Below, in pieces: positions 1 through 10,480 of a stretch of DNA of 64,000 nt. Both the position numbers and the translations under genes were made by a program. The notes beneath the pieces were generated by a model. The model made no database searches. It was not told the DNA's origin and saw nothing but the letters and a program-made list of their open reading frames with translations. The number at the start of each line of letters is the position of its first letter. Position 1 is the stretch's first letter. Source of the DNA: Actinomycetota bacterium (GTDB lineage Bacteria > Actinomycetota > Geothermincolia > Geothermincolales > RBG-13-55-18); contig JASEFK010000004.1 of assembly GCA_030019255.1 (NCBI GenBank), positions 203,387-267,386 on the forward strand, given 5' to 3'.

Positions 1-1
1 G

Positions 2-145
2 GTGAAGATGGAGAACGTGGCCCTCCCCCTGCTGGGGGTGGGGCTGGCCCAGGGCCTCTTCGAGAGGGCCTTCCAGGTGGAGAGCGACGTGGAATGGGAG
101 CTCACCGGGGACGAGGACCTGCTGATCGAGGTGATGCCCCGGTGA
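2..145 (+). CDS. C-terminal fragment of unknown protein, paralogue of the gene at 47057
   Basis: The open frame enters from the left edge and ends at TGA 143-145, giving about 47 residues. No known domain is recognisable by eye. Its tail (ESDVEWEL, then DLLIEVMPR) lines up with the last 45 residues of the Cys-rich protein at 47057-48133 (GDCRWEL, then DLRVEVIPAR), with the same spacing and with matching hydrophobic positions before it, so the two are probably paralogues. The start lies outside the window. The coding frame is clear; the function is unknown. Confidence 0.6.
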   Translation: MKMENVALPLLGVGLAQGLFERAFQVESDVEWELTGDEDLLIEVMPR

Positions 146-379
146 CCTGGCACGACGGAGCGCCGCCCTGCAAGGCCGGGTGCCGCGAGGAGGGGGGCCG
201 CAGGGAGGCGCCGCGCAAACGGATGGACGATGCCCCACGCGACCGCCGGCCATGGTGAGGACTGGCCCCTTCCCGCCCCGGCCCGCTCGGTAAGTCACCG
301 CATGTCGGTTGATGCGTTGGGATGCGATGGGCACAATTAGGATATCCGGTTCGAAAACTATTGAGGAAGAGGACTTGAC
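146..379. promoter_or_regulatory. Intergenic region with a weak candidate promoter for gltX
   Basis: This spacer holds no credible gene. A TTGATG at 309-314 and CACAAT at 332-337, spaced by 17 bases, form a weak sigma-70-like promoter about 40 bases before gltX. The -10 matches only four of six consensus positions, so this is tentative. Confidence 0.25.
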
Positions 380-1804
380 TTGGCCATGGTCAGGGTGAGA
401 TTCGCTCCCTCGCCGACGGGCCGCCTGCACCTGGGGTCGGCGAGGACGGCGCTTTTCAACTGGCTTTTCGCCCGGGGACAGGGCGGCGCCTTCATCCTGC
501 GCATCGAGGACACCGATGCCGAGAGGTCCAGCCGGGAGATGGAGGAGTCCATCCTGCAGGACCTCAAGTGGCTGGGCTTGGACTGGGACGAGGGCCCCGA
601 TGTCGGCGGACCCCACGCCCCTTACCGGCAGAGCGAACGGGGGGAGATCTACCGTGAGCATGCGCGCTTGCTGGTGGAGAAGGGGTTGGCCTATCCCTGT
701 TTCTGTACCCCGGAAAAGCTGGAGGAGAAAAGGGAGCGGGCCCTGGCTGAGGGACGGGCTCCCCGTTATGACGGCGCCTGCCGCGACCTCGAGCCGCGGG
801 AGGTAAAAAGCCGGGAATCGCGGGGCGAGAGGCCGGCCCTCCGTTTCCGGGTGCCGGAGAAGGAGATCGTCTTCCAGGACCTCCTGCACGGGCTGGTCCG
901 CTTCCCCCCCGGGTCCTTCGGGGATTTCATCATCCTGCGTTCCGACGGGCGGGCCGGTTTTCACTTCTCCGTGGTGGTGGACGACGCGGTCATGGGGATA
1001 ACCCACGTCATAAGGGGCGAGGACCACCTCGCCAACACCGCCCGCCACCTGCTGCTCTTCGAGGCGCTGGGGTACCCGGCGCCCATGTACCTGCACCACT
1101 CGCTGCTGCTGGGCCCCGACGGGGGCAAGATGAGCAAGCGCCACGGGGCCACCGCGGTGCGGGAGTACCGGGAGATGGGCTACCTCCCCCAGGCCCTGAC
1201 CAATTACCTGGCCCTGCTGTCCTGGTCGCCGCCGGAGGGGAAGGAGGTGCTGGACCTCGAGGAGCTGGTGGAGCTCTTCGACATCGGCGACCTCTCGCGG
1301 AGCCCCGCGGTCTTCGACCGGGAGAGGCTGGACTGGCTGAACGGAAAGCACCTGCGCCGCATGCCCCTCGATGAACTGGTGAAGGTGGCCGGGGCTTACG
1401 CTCCCCGCTGGTCGAGGCATCCCCTCTTTCCGGTCATGGTGGAATCCGTTCTGGATAATATTACCAACTTGGGCGAGCTGCCCCGTTACCTGGAGGCCTA
1501 CGGCGACCCAGCGGAGCCGGAGGAGCGCGCCGCGGAGTGGCTGCGGGGAGAGGTCGCCGGAAGGGTGCTGGAAAAGGCGGCGGAGATCGTGGGGGAGGAA
1601 GAGATCCAGGATCTGGAGCACGCCCACCGGGTGGTGTCCCGGCTCCGCCACGCCTTCGACGAACATGACCTGAAGCCCAGGGAAATCCTCATGCCCCTGC
1701 GGGTGGCCCTCACCGGAAGGGATCGCGGCCCCGCCCTTCCCTACCTCCTTTACGTGCTGGGGCGGGAGGAGTGCCTCCACCGCCTTCAAGGGGTCAGGTC
1801 TTGA
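380..1804 (+). CDS. gltX: Glutamate-tRNA ligase (class I)
   Basis: This enzyme charges tRNA-Glu (or tRNA-Gln in organisms using the amidotransferase route) in the cytoplasm. The N-terminus carries FAPSPTGRLHLGSARTALFN, with the HIGH-type ATP site as HLGS, and GKMSKRHG is the KMSKS loop near residue 250. The length, 474 residues, is normal. A TTG at 380 lies 6 bases after GAGGAAGAGG; an ATG at 386 is the alternative and gives the family-like start MVRVRFAPSPTG. The last residues (GVRS) and the stop codon are encoded inside a dispersed repeat that starts at 1790, so the natural C-terminus may have been replaced. Identity is certain; the start is uncertain by two codons. Confidence 0.97.
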   Translation: MAMVRVRFAPSPTGRLHLGSARTALFNWLFARGQGGAFILRIEDTDAERSSREMEESILQDLKWLGLDWDEGPDVGGPHAPYRQSERGEIYREHARLLVEKGLAYPCFCTPEKLEEKRERALAEGRAPRYDGACRDLEPREVKSRESRGERPALRFRVPEKEIVFQDLLHGLVRFPPGSFGDFIILRSDGRAGFHFSVVVDDAVMGITHVIRGEDHLANTARHLLLFEALGYPAPMYLHHSLLLGPDGGKMSKRHGATAVREYREMGYLPQALTNYLALLSWSPPEGKEVLDLEELVELFDIGDLSRSPAVFDRERLDWLNGKHLRRMPLDELVKVAGAYAPRWSRHPLFPVMVESVLDNITNLGELPRYLEAYGDPAEPEERAAEWLRGEVAGRVLEKAAEIVGEEEIQDLEHAHRVVSRLRHAFDEHDLKPREILMPLRVALTGRDRGPALPYLLYVLGREECLHRLQGVRS

Positions 1805-2110
1805 ATTTTGATACCCCCGGGGGTATATGGGGAAGAAGGGCCGCCGGGTAGCGGTCTCGCTCGCCTCCGCGCAGGACCTCACGAAAGAAGAAACCGGGTT
1901 GAGGAGGGCTCGCTGCGACCGACCCGGTCGGCCCCGGGGGTAGGTTATAGAAGGAAGGTTTTTGGGAAGTTCCCTTAACGGCACACCTGGAGCTTGTCAG
2001 GTTACTGTACCAGGAGCCTGAAAGGGAAAGGGAATGACCCCTGAATCTTGCTGGGGAAATCGAAAAGGAATGACTATGAAGTGTGGCTGGATTGCGCCAA
2101 CCTTTTCCCG
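1790..2110 (+). repeat. Dispersed repeat element, copy A
   Basis: The element begins with a 21-base end (1790-1810) identical to those at 18916 and 31573, followed by the palindrome core ATACCCCCGGGGGTAT. A second block at about 1902-1936 (starting AGGAGGGCTCGCTGCGACC) recurs almost exactly at 19068-19102. The right boundary is indistinct; AAGGGAATGACCCC near 2026-2040 echoes AAAGGGACTGACCCC in copy B. No transposase gene lies inside. It fills the gltX-cysE gap and supplies the gltX stop codon. Confidence 0.75.
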
Positions 2111-2160
2111 CTTGCCAACCCTTATAATATTCTTTACGTCGGAAGAAAGGAGGAGAAGTT

Positions 2161-3038
2161 ATGCTGCGGGCAATTCTGGAGACCCTGAAGGCCGATATCC
2201 AGGCGGCCAAGGACCGGGACCCGGCAGCCCGGAGCACCCTGGAGATAATCCTGGCCTACCCCGGCGTCCACGCCCTGTGGATACACCGGGTAGCCCACTG
2301 GCTGTGGAACCGCAAGATCCCCCTGGTTCCCCGGCTCATCTCCCACTTCAACCGCTGGTTGACGGGGATCGAGATACATCCCGGGGCCCGCATAGGGAAG
2401 GGCGTTTTCATAGACCACGGCATGGGGGTGGTCATCGGGGAGACCGCGGAGATCGGGGACAACGTGACCCTCTACCAGGGGGTGACCCTGGGAGGAACTG
2501 GAAAGGAGAAGGGAAAGCGCCATCCCACGGTGGGGAAGAACGTGGTCATCGCCGCCGGGGCCAAGGTGCTGGGGCCTATAACCATCGGCGACGATTCCAA
2601 GGTGGGGGCGGGCGCCGTGGTCATCCGGGACGTCCCTCCGCGCTGCACGGTGGTGGGGGTGCCGGGGAAAGTAGTGGTGAGAGAGGGCGAACCGGTGATA
2701 GACCTGCATCACGAGGCCATCCCCGACCCGGTGATGGACAGGATAGAGGCCCTGGACGGCATGATACGCAGCCTGGAGGAGAGGCTGGAGAAGACCCACC
2801 GCGAGCTGGAGAGCGCGGAGAGGAAGCTACGCCGCGCCGAGGAGGAGCTCAAGACGGTGGAACGGAAGATCGGGCTGTCCGGGGAAGCGGCGGAGGGTGG
2901 CGCGAAAGCCGCCGCGTCCGGGAAGGCCTCCCGCGGAAAGTCCGGGGAGGCCGCCGCGAAAAAGGGGGAAGGGTCCAGCACGCAGCGGAAGAAGGACGGA
3001 AGCGTCCCGGAGGACGAGACGGAGGTCCGGGAGGAGCC

Positions 3039-3042
<4 letters not shown>
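2161..3042 (+). CDS. cysE: Serine O-acetyltransferase with a coiled-coil extension
   Basis: CysE acetylates serine with acetyl-CoA, the committed step of cysteine synthesis. Residues 1-185 hold the helical N-terminus and the left-handed beta-helix of hexapeptide repeats, including the motif [19 protein letters not shown] and the [12 protein letters not shown] loop, with the catalytic histidine region HGMGVVIGE. From about residue 190 to 240 the sequence becomes a predicted coiled coil (repeated [23 protein letters not shown] heptads), then a charged Ala/Gly/Lys-rich tail to residue 293. Bacterial CysE of this short type usually ends soon after the beta-helix, so about 90 residues are extra. 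AAGGAGG-type Shine-Dalgarno bases precede ATG 2161. The stop overlaps the cysS start by four bases (ATGA), so the genes are translationally coupled. Confidence 0.95.
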
Positions 3043-4541
<1,499 letters not shown>

Positions 4542-4601
4542 TCCGTGTGTCTGCTCCCGCTCCGCGGGGACAATCGGCCTCATCGGTTGGGAGGGAACCC
4601 C

Positions 4602-5342
4602 TTGAGATATGAACAGGTAGAGGGGAGAAGGGCGGTCCTGGAAGCCCTGCGTGGGAACCGGGCCGTTTTCGAGCTGATGGTGGCGCAGGGGCTGCGGCCC
4701 GCGGAGGTCCTGGAGGAGATCTTCTCCCTGGCCCGCCGTAGGAAGGTCCCAGTCACCGTGCTGCCCCGGCGCGAGGTGGACCGGCTGGCGGTGTCCGAGA
4801 ATCACCAGGGCGTCATCTTGCGCGTGGAACCCTATCGCTATGCCACCTTCAAGCAGGTCCAACGCGTGCTGGAGGGCAAGGACGACCCCCTGGTGGTGCT
4901 CCTGGACGGGGTGACCGACCCCCGCAACCTGGGAAGCATAGCGCGAACCTGCGAGGCCGTCGGGGTCGACGCCCTGCTCCTGCCCCGCAGTCGTTCCGCG
5001 CCCGTCACCCCCGCCGTTTTCCATGCCTCGGCGGGCGCGGTGGAGAACCTGGCCGTGGCCACGGTACCCAACCTGGTCAGCGTGATGCGCGAGCTGAAGA
5101 AGCTGGGGATATGGGTGGTGGGAGCGGATTCCCGCGCCGAGGAGTCCTGTTTCCGGGCCGACCTGACCGGCCCGCTTGCGGTAGTCATGGGCTCCGAGGG
5201 CGAGGGGCTTCACCGCCTGGTGAGGGAGAACTGCGACCTGCTGGTGAAGATACCCATGTTCGGGAAGGTGGGTTCGCTCAACGTCTCCGTGGCCGCGGGC
5301 ATCATCCTCTACGAGGTACTCCGCCAGCGTGGGGTGGTGTGA
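4602..5342 (+). CDS. rlmB: 23S rRNA 2'-O-ribose methyltransferase, TrmH/SpoU family
   Basis: This SPOUT methyltransferase uses S-adenosylmethionine to methylate a ribose in rRNA (G2251 in E. coli RlmB) or a tRNA. The N-terminal substrate-binding domain starts RYEQVEGRRAVLEAL, and the SPOUT motifs follow: LDGVTDPRNLGSIART near residue 105, VMGSEGEGLHRLV near 195 and IPMFGKVGSLNVSVAAGI near 217. I chose TTG 4602 because GGGAGGG lies 6 bases upstream and the family begins at RYEQVEG; the longer open frame from 4545 has no ribosome site. The length is 246 residues. It sits in the conserved cysS-rlmB-yacP order, 60 bases after cysS. Confidence 0.92.
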   Translation: MRYEQVEGRRAVLEALRGNRAVFELMVAQGLRPAEVLEEIFSLARRRKVPVTVLPRREVDRLAVSENHQGVILRVEPYRYATFKQVQRVLEGKDDPLVVLLDGVTDPRNLGSIARTCEAVGVDALLLPRSRSAPVTPAVFHASAGAVENLAVATVPNLVSVMRELKKLGIWVVGADSRAEESCFRADLTGPLAVVMGSEGEGLHRLVRENCDLLVKIPMFGKVGSLNVSVAAGIILYEVLRQRGVV

Positions 5343-5428
5343 GCCCTGTGAAGGACCTGCGCGCCGGATATATGATGACCGCCCTGCTTTTCAAGGGCTC
5401 TTGACCGGAAGGGAGGGGGTGATTAAAC

Positions 5429-5938
5429 GTGAGCACCCTGCTGGTGGACGGTTACAACCTTATCCATACCCACCCCGTCCTTTCCCGCCTGGCCAGGAGT
5501 GATCTGGAATCGGCGCGGGAAGGGTTGCTGCGGGAACTGCTGCCCCTGACCTCGCCCGGTTACTTCCGTATCATCCTGGTGGTCTTCGACGCCGCCGCGT
5601 GGGGCGGCCCGGAACCGTCCTTGGAGGACCGAAAGGGTATGTTGGTTATATATACCAAACGCAGGCAGACGGCGGACTCCTTCATAGAGGCCGCGGTGAG
5701 AAGCATGGTCCGCGAGGAGAAGGTCCTGGTGGCCACCTCGGACCGAGTGCTGCGGAGGGTGGTGGAGGGATACGGTGCGGGCGGAATGGAGGGGGAGACG
5801 TTGCTGAGGATGGCCGGTGAGGCCCGCAGGAACATCCGTGAGGAAGCGGAAAGGATTTCCGGTAGCGGAAAGGTTCCCCTGGAGGAACGTGTCAGCCCGG
5901 AAGTGCGCAAGCTCCTCGACCGCATGCGTTACACGTGA
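5429..5938 (+). CDS. yacP: NYN-domain endoribonuclease, YacP/Rae1 type
   Basis: This is a PIN-like NYN nuclease. The Bacillus relative Rae1 cleaves mRNA within ribosomes. Acidic metal-binding positions are visible in LLVDGYNLIHTHP at the N-terminus, VVFDAAAWGG near residue 52, and KRRQTADSFIEAAV near residue 75, with VATSDRVLRR near residue 105. The length, 169 residues, matches the family. GTG 5429 follows GGAAGGGAGGGGG by about 9 bases. Its place after rlmB is the same as in Bacillota, where cysS, rlmB and yacP are adjacent. Confidence 0.9.
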   Translation: MSTLLVDGYNLIHTHPVLSRLARSDLESAREGLLRELLPLTSPGYFRIILVVFDAAAWGGPEPSLEDRKGMLVIYTKRRQTADSFIEAAVRSMVREEKVLVATSDRVLRRVVEGYGAGGMEGETLLRMAGEARRNIREEAERISGSGKVPLEERVSPEVRKLLDRMRYT

Positions 5939-6097
5939 CGCCTGTCCCTGGCCCGAAACCAGCCTGGTATCGATGCATGTGCGATGAAATTGAGGTTTAG
6001 GAGCACTTGGAATGGGGCGTGGCGGGTTAGTTTCGTGGGCCCTTGCGTATAAGGATGGAAGGCGGTAGCAAGGAGGGAGTCGGTAGTCCGGACGCAA

Positions 6098-6129
6098 CTT
6101 TTATATAGAGGGCAGCTTTTATATAGAGG
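6098..6129. repeat. Short tandem repeat, 14 bp twice
   Basis: The 14-base word CTTTTATATAGAGG occurs at 6098-6111 and again at 6116-6129 (period 18), immediately downstream of the tRNA-Thr gene on its own strand. It does not form a terminator hairpin. Confidence 0.75.
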
Positions 6130-6144
6130 ATGGGATACAAAGAT

Positions 6145-6219
6145 TGGAGCCGGTGAGAGGAATCGAACCTCCAACCAACCGCTTACAAGGCGGACGCTCT
6201 ACCATTGAGCTACACCGGC
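6145..6219 (-). tRNA. tRNA-Thr (anticodon TGT)
   Basis: Read on the minus strand, the acceptor arm GCCGGTG pairs with CACCGGC, the D arm is GCTC-AATGGTA-GAGC, the anticodon loop CTTGTAA sits on TCCGC/GCGGT with anticodon TGT (threonine, ACA codons), and the T arm is GGAGG-TTCGATT-CCTCT. The CCA end is encoded. The top pair of the anticodon stem (27-43) is a T-T mismatch, a small oddity. The length is 75 bases with CCA. No second tRNA is adjacent. Confidence 0.93.
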
Positions 6220-6316
6220 CCTCAAGAGGATTATACCAATTGGATCCGGAACCCGTTCCCGCGAGCGGTGAGCCCGGTTCGACAGGGAGGTATCCGGACC
6301 GCCGCTTCCTGCGTAA

Positions 6317-6354
6317 GATACCCCCATGGGTATCACGACTCAAGATCTGACCCC
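6317..6354 (-). repeat. Degenerate right end of the dispersed repeat family
   Basis: GATACCCCCATGGGTATC at 6317-6334 followed by a sequence matching 17 of 21 bases of the family end (6334-6354, finishing in AAGATCTGACCCC) mirrors the right end at 31675-31712. No matching left end is visible between it and the tRNA, so this is a remnant. It lies 45 bases before the DMT-type gene and may have displaced its upstream region. Confidence 0.7.
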
Positions 6355-6399
6355 ATATATAATTATTGGAAAACGAGGGGAGGTGGGAGCATCCTCGTC

Positions 6400-7329
6400 T
6401 TGGCGATTATCCTGGCCATGGTGGCCACCACCATGATCAACTACAGCGGCTACATGCAAAAGCGGGAGCTGGACAAGCTCCCACTCATAGGCTCGCAGAA
6501 GCCGCTGCAGACGGCAAAAGCCTTCCTCTCCTGCCGGCCCTGGCTGGAAGCCCAGGGACTGCAGTTCGCGGGCACCTTCATCAAGGGCATCGCCGTGGGC
6601 CTGGCCCCCCTTTCCGTGGTCCAGCCCATCAACACTGCCGGAATAGCCGTGCTGGCCGTGCTGGCCATCACCAAGCTCGGGGAGAGGCCCTCCATCTCCG
6701 ACTGGCTGGGCATCGGGACCATCGTGGTGGGCCTCTTCATGCTGGGGAGGAGCCTCATCGGGGTGCCCTCCAGGGCCTTCAGCTACAACCCGGTGGTCCT
6801 CTGGTTTTTCGTGATCTTTTTCTTCCTGGTGGCCGGGTTAAGCCTGTTCAACGGCATCACCAAGAAGGGGGAGCAGGCTCCCAACCTCATCGCCGTGGCC
6901 TCGGGAGTCCTGGTGGGGATCACCGCCGTGCTCATCAAGCTGGCCTGGAACGATTTCGGCAGCCGCTTCTGGCTGCACGGCTTCCGTCACGCCCTGGCCT
7001 CTCCCTTCATCTGGATGGTCTTCTTCCTGCCCTTCGTCACCCTGGTGCTGGACCAGATGGCCATGCAGCGGGGCAAGGCCATCGTGGTGGTGCCCATCAC
7101 CACCGGGATGTCCAACCTCATCCCCATCATCGTGGGCATCGTGGCCATGCATGAGCCCATGCCCTCTTCCGCGGGCATGTTCCTCCTGCGGCTGGGCTCC
7201 TTCGTCTTCATCATCGGGGGCGCGGTCATACTCTCACTGCGCAAGGGGGAGGAGACAGGTGTGGAGCCCGGAGGGCGGAAGGGCCGGCGTCTCCCCCGCC
7301 CCGCCGGCGAGGAGTACCCGGCATCCTGA
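6400..7329 (+). CDS. DMT-superfamily (EamA/NIPA-like) membrane transporter
   Basis: About nine hydrophobic helices span the protein, with helix-breaking glycines and the small-residue pattern of drug/metabolite transporters. The N-terminal stretch NYSGYMQKRELDKLP before a long loop resembles NIPA-type magnesium transporter relatives, and PLSVVQPINTAGIAVLAVL and VVVPITTGMSNLIPIIVGI are the paired helices typical of EamA proteins. The substrate cannot be read from sequence. The start is uncertain: AGGGGAGG at 6377-6384 is followed by in-frame ATC and then TTG 6400, and no ATG lies between the ribosome site and helix 1. The region just upstream is a repeat remnant, so the original 5' end may be altered. 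It converges with the RND gene. Confidence 0.75.
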   Translation: MAIILAMVATTMINYSGYMQKRELDKLPLIGSQKPLQTAKAFLSCRPWLEAQGLQFAGTFIKGIAVGLAPLSVVQPINTAGIAVLAVLAITKLGERPSISDWLGIGTIVVGLFMLGRSLIGVPSRAFSYNPVVLWFFVIFFFLVAGLSLFNGITKKGEQAPNLIAVASGVLVGITAVLIKLAWNDFGSRFWLHGFRHALASPFIWMVFFLPFVTLVLDQMAMQRGKAIVVVPITTGMSNLIPIIVGIVAMHEPMPSSAGMFLLRLGSFVFIIGGAVILSLRKGEETGVEPGGRKGRRLPRPAGEEYPAS

Positions 7330-7479
7330 AGACATCCCCCGCCGGTTTGCGCTTCAACCGCTCCGGACGACCATCCCCCAGGAGCCCATCTACCGGGAAC
7401 GGCGCCATAGCGGAGGAGCCGGTGGCGCCGCAGTACCCCCAAGGAGATGGATCGTCCGTCCCGGGGATCCCGCGCCCAC

Positions 7480-9879
7480 TCAGGCGGCCGCGCAGCGCCT
7501 GTTCTTCCTTTCCATCCGGTTGGCGTACCAGGCCAGGATGGAGGGAAGGACCAGGAGCGAGGCCAACAGGGCGAAGGTCAGGGAGAGGGCAGTGATGCCC
7601 CCGAAGCGCCGCAGCGGGGTTATGTCGCTCACGGCGATGATGGCGAAGGCCCCCGCTGTGGTGAACGCCGCGGCCACCAGGGCCTTCCCCACGTGACCCA
7701 CGGTCCTCCGGATGGCTTCGTCCACGTCCACCCCTCCGTGCCACTCCTCCCGGAAGCGGTGGGTGACGTGGATGCCGAAATCGATCCCCGCCCCGATGAC
7801 CAGGGAGGAGATCATCACGGTCATGAAGTCCAGGGACCAGCCCAGGATGACCAGGGCTCCGATTTCCAGGGCGATGCCTAAAAAGACCACGCTGGTGGCC
7901 GCCAGGCCCAGGAAGACGGACTTGAAGACCAGGATGACGATGAGGGCGCAGAGGAGAAGAGCCAGCCCGGAGGTCTTGAGCTGGGTGGGGACGATGGAGG
8001 CCAAGAGATCGCTCATGAGTATGGGGAGACCGCTGTAGGTCATCTCCAGGGAGGGATTTTCCTCCAAGATCTCCCGGCCCGCCTCCCGCATTATCTTGGC
8101 GATATTTTCCATGTCAGTCTGGGAACCCCTGGCCACGCGCACGCTGATCATGGCCGTCCGGCCGTCCTGGCTTATGAGGTGCATGCCGGACCCGCCTCCG
8201 TTGCCGCTCATCTTCATGAGCAGAGAGACGGCTTCCTGTTTGCTGCCGGGGATGGTTCCCCGGTTGGCCTTGAGCACGATGTCGGCGATGCTGGTCACTC
8301 GGTTGCGGTCGATGAGCAGGTCGCCGTGCTCGTCCAGCAGTCCGGTGGAGGATATCTCCTCCTCATAGCGGAGCATGGCCTCGAGGTTCCCCGGCTCCAG
8401 GATGTCCCCCTTCACCAGGGCGAAGGCCACGTTCTGCCCGCCGAAATAGTTGTTGATGACCTCCATGGCCTTCATGGAAGGAGTGTCGGCCTTCATCATC
8501 TTGGAGAGATCCGCCTCGGTGGAGATGTTGAAGGCCAGCACCCCGCAGATGGCTAGGATGAGAAGGGTCACGATACCCACCGCCAGGCGGTGATGCTCGG
8601 AGAGCACGGCTATCCCGGCCAGGGTACGATCAAGCCACGTCTCACCGGAACGCTCCACGCGCCTGCGGTTCCTGCGCTCCCATTTCTCCTGGGCTTTGGG
8701 GCTGCGGTCGCGGAGCACGATGGCGGCCGGGAGAAGGGTGACCGAGAGCAGGAAGCTGAAGATCACCCCGGCCACGCAGAGGATGCCGAACTGCACGATG
8801 GTGGGCATGTTGGAGATGGAGAAGGAGGCGAAACCGAAGGCGGTGGTGGCCGCGGTGAGGAAGACGGCCACCCCGGTGGTCACCACGGCCTTGGTGGAAG
8901 AGACGTAGGGGTCGCTCCCTCCGCGCCGTTCCTCGTAGTAGCGGGAGAGGACGTGGATGGCGTAGGCGATGTCGATGCCCAGGAGCAGGGGCATGATGGC
9001 CGTGCTCTGGTAGGAGAAGGGGAAGCCCAGCCAGCCGGACAGCCCCATGACCCAGATGATGGTCACCAGGATGACCATGATGGTGAGCAGCACGTCGGTT
9101 ACCCTACGGAAGGTCAGGAAGAGGACCAGGAGGATGAAGACCAGGGCAATGCCGAAGAGGAGGCGGGTCTCCTTCATAGTCTGCCGGTTGGCGTCCCGGT
9201 TAAGGGAGGCGTTGCCGCTCTCGTAAACGGTGATGCCCGGCAGGCCCTGGAAGTACTCCCGGGTGTATTTTTCGAAGGAATCAACCAGCTTGCTCTGTTC
9301 CATGGTGTCCTTCTTCGGGTTGACGCGCGCCGTTATAAGCAGTGCCCTTCCGTCCTGGGAGATCCCCTGAACGCCGGCGCCGGGCATGCCCAGGACCTTG
9401 GCCCTCTCCGAGGCGGCGATGAGGTTCAGGTTAACCTGGGCCGCCAGCTCCTCGTCGCTCAGGGTATCCGTTTTTTCCAGGAGGAGCTGATCGGTGGGTT
9501 GGGGACCGGCCGCGGTTTGGATATAGAAGGTCATCTCGTCCAGGGGAGTGATGACGTCGGTGATAAAAGTCTCCCAGACATCGGGTTTTCCCTGCAGGAA
9601 GGACTTGTAGCCGGCCACCTTGCGCAGGACCGCGGGTTCCAGCGCCTCTCCTTCCAGCATCACCTGTTCCTCGTTGGTACCTCCGAAGATCTCCTCCACC
9701 TCGTTGTAGGCCTTGACCGACTCCAGCTTTTTGGGGAGCATGGCCTTGTAGCTGTACTCGGACTTGATGAAGCCCATGCCCACGATGGCCAGTGCCGTAA
9801 TCGCCAGGATGACCAGAATCACCATGACGGGCCTTTTTTCGCTCTGTTCGGCCAACCCACGGAAGAGCTTCTCTACCAT
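7480..9879 (-). CDS. RND-family (MmpL/HAE2-like) membrane exporter
   Basis: This 799-residue protein has the duplicated RND layout: an N-terminal helix (residues 20-40), a large extracytoplasmic loop, six helices, a second loop, and a further set of helices. GIDIAYAIHVLSRYYEE and the later GAGIDFGIHVTHRFREE are the paired TM4-type motifs with acidic residues expected to carry protons. Such exporters move lipids, hopanoids or drugs out of the cell; the substrate is unknown. ATG 9879 follows GGAGAGAGGGAAGGA. It is co-transcribed after the MarR regulator (152 bases), which probably controls it in response to a ligand. Confidence 0.88.
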   Translation of the reverse strand: MVEKLFRGLAEQSEKRPVMVILVILAITALAIVGMGFIKSEYSYKAMLPKKLESVKAYNEVEEIFGGTNEEQVMLEGEALEPAVLRKVAGYKSFLQGKPDVWETFITDVITPLDEMTFYIQTAAGPQPTDQLLLEKTDTLSDEELAAQVNLNLIAASERAKVLGMPGAGVQGISQDGRALLITARVNPKKDTMEQSKLVDSFEKYTREYFQGLPGITVYESGNASLNRDANRQTMKETRLLFGIALVFILLVLFLTFRRVTDVLLTIMVILVTIIWVMGLSGWLGFPFSYQSTAIMPLLLGIDIAYAIHVLSRYYEERRGGSDPYVSSTKAVVTTGVAVFLTAATTAFGFASFSISNMPTIVQFGILCVAGVIFSFLLSVTLLPAAIVLRDRSPKAQEKWERRNRRRVERSGETWLDRTLAGIAVLSEHHRLAVGIVTLLILAICGVLAFNISTEADLSKMMKADTPSMKAMEVINNYFGGQNVAFALVKGDILEPGNLEAMLRYEEEISSTGLLDEHGDLLIDRNRVTSIADIVLKANRGTIPGSKQEAVSLLMKMSGNGGGSGMHLISQDGRTAMISVRVARGSQTDMENIAKIMREAGREILEENPSLEMTYSGLPILMSDLLASIVPTQLKTSGLALLLCALIVILVFKSVFLGLAATSVVFLGIALEIGALVILGWSLDFMTVMISSLVIGAGIDFGIHVTHRFREEWHGGVDVDEAIRRTVGHVGKALVAAAFTTAGAFAIIAVSDITPLRRFGGITALSLTFALLASLLVLPSILAWYANRMERKNRRCAAA

Positions 9880-10030
9880 TCCTTCCCTCTCTCCTTTCGA
9901 ACCTTTAACCGTCTCCTGTTCAAACTCGTAGTGTTCCCGGTAACCCGTGCTCTCTCCGCGCTTCCCCGGGTGGGGGTACTTTGAAGCCGACGCGCAGGTA
10001 CGCTTTTCCTGCCGCGGGTTTCCATCACCT

Positions 10031-10474
10031 TCATGCCCTGCTTTCCAAGTAGTTTCTGATCCTTCCAAAGAGCTCGAGGAGGTCCTCCTTCTCCCGCGGC
10101 GGAAGGCTGGCAAGAAAGGCCTTGATGTCCTCCAACCTTTCCCTCTCCAGCCTGGCCACCATCCTCTTGCCCCGGGTGGTCAGGGAGAGGAGCACGGCGC
10201 GGCGGTCCTCCGGGTCCCGGTACCTGGACACCAATCCCTTTTCCACAAGGCGGTCGACCATGCGGGTGATGACCCCCTGGGACACGCGGAGTCCCCTGGC
10301 CACCTGCCCCGCCCGGGCCGGTCCGTGGCGGTGAAGATGCTTCAGGAGGAAGAACTGAGGAAGGGAGAGGTCCTCCGTCCTCCTCCACACGCGTTCCTCG
10401 CGAAAGCGAGAATTCACCCGGATCATGGTCTCCAGGAATTCCCGCGCCACGTCTTCAAGTTCCCCGTTCTCCAT
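10031..10474 (-). CDS. MarR-family transcriptional regulator
   Basis: A 147-residue winged-helix repressor. The DNA-binding region runs LSLPQFFLLKHLHRHGPARAGQ, ARGLRVSQGVITRMVDRLVEKG (recognition helix), and the wing SRYRDPEDRRAVLLSLTTRGK. It precedes the RND exporter on the same strand, the usual pairing of a MarR sensor with its efflux target. Directly upstream lie a strong promoter and a perfect inverted repeat placed to block transcription, which suggests autorepression released by an exporter substrate. Confidence 0.93.
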   Translation of the reverse strand: MENGELEDVAREFLETMIRVNSRFREERVWRRTEDLSLPQFFLLKHLHRHGPARAGQVARGLRVSQGVITRMVDRLVEKGLVSRYRDPEDRRAVLLSLTTRGKRMVARLERERLEDIKAFLASLPPREKEDLLELFGRIRNYLESRA

Positions 10475-10480
10475 TTTTGC

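Noticed and set aside
2034..3038. A 335-codon open frame running into cysS
   Set aside because: It overlaps cysE in another frame and has the Gly/Arg/Pro-rich composition of a GC-rich shadow frame; cysS starts at 3039.
6144..6350. Short plus-strand protein frame over the tRNA
   Set aside because: It is the antisense of tRNA-Thr, whose cloverleaf and encoded CCA are clear.
8590..9984. 464-codon open frame on the plus strand
   Set aside because: It is antisense to the RND exporter, with low-complexity shadow composition and no domain.
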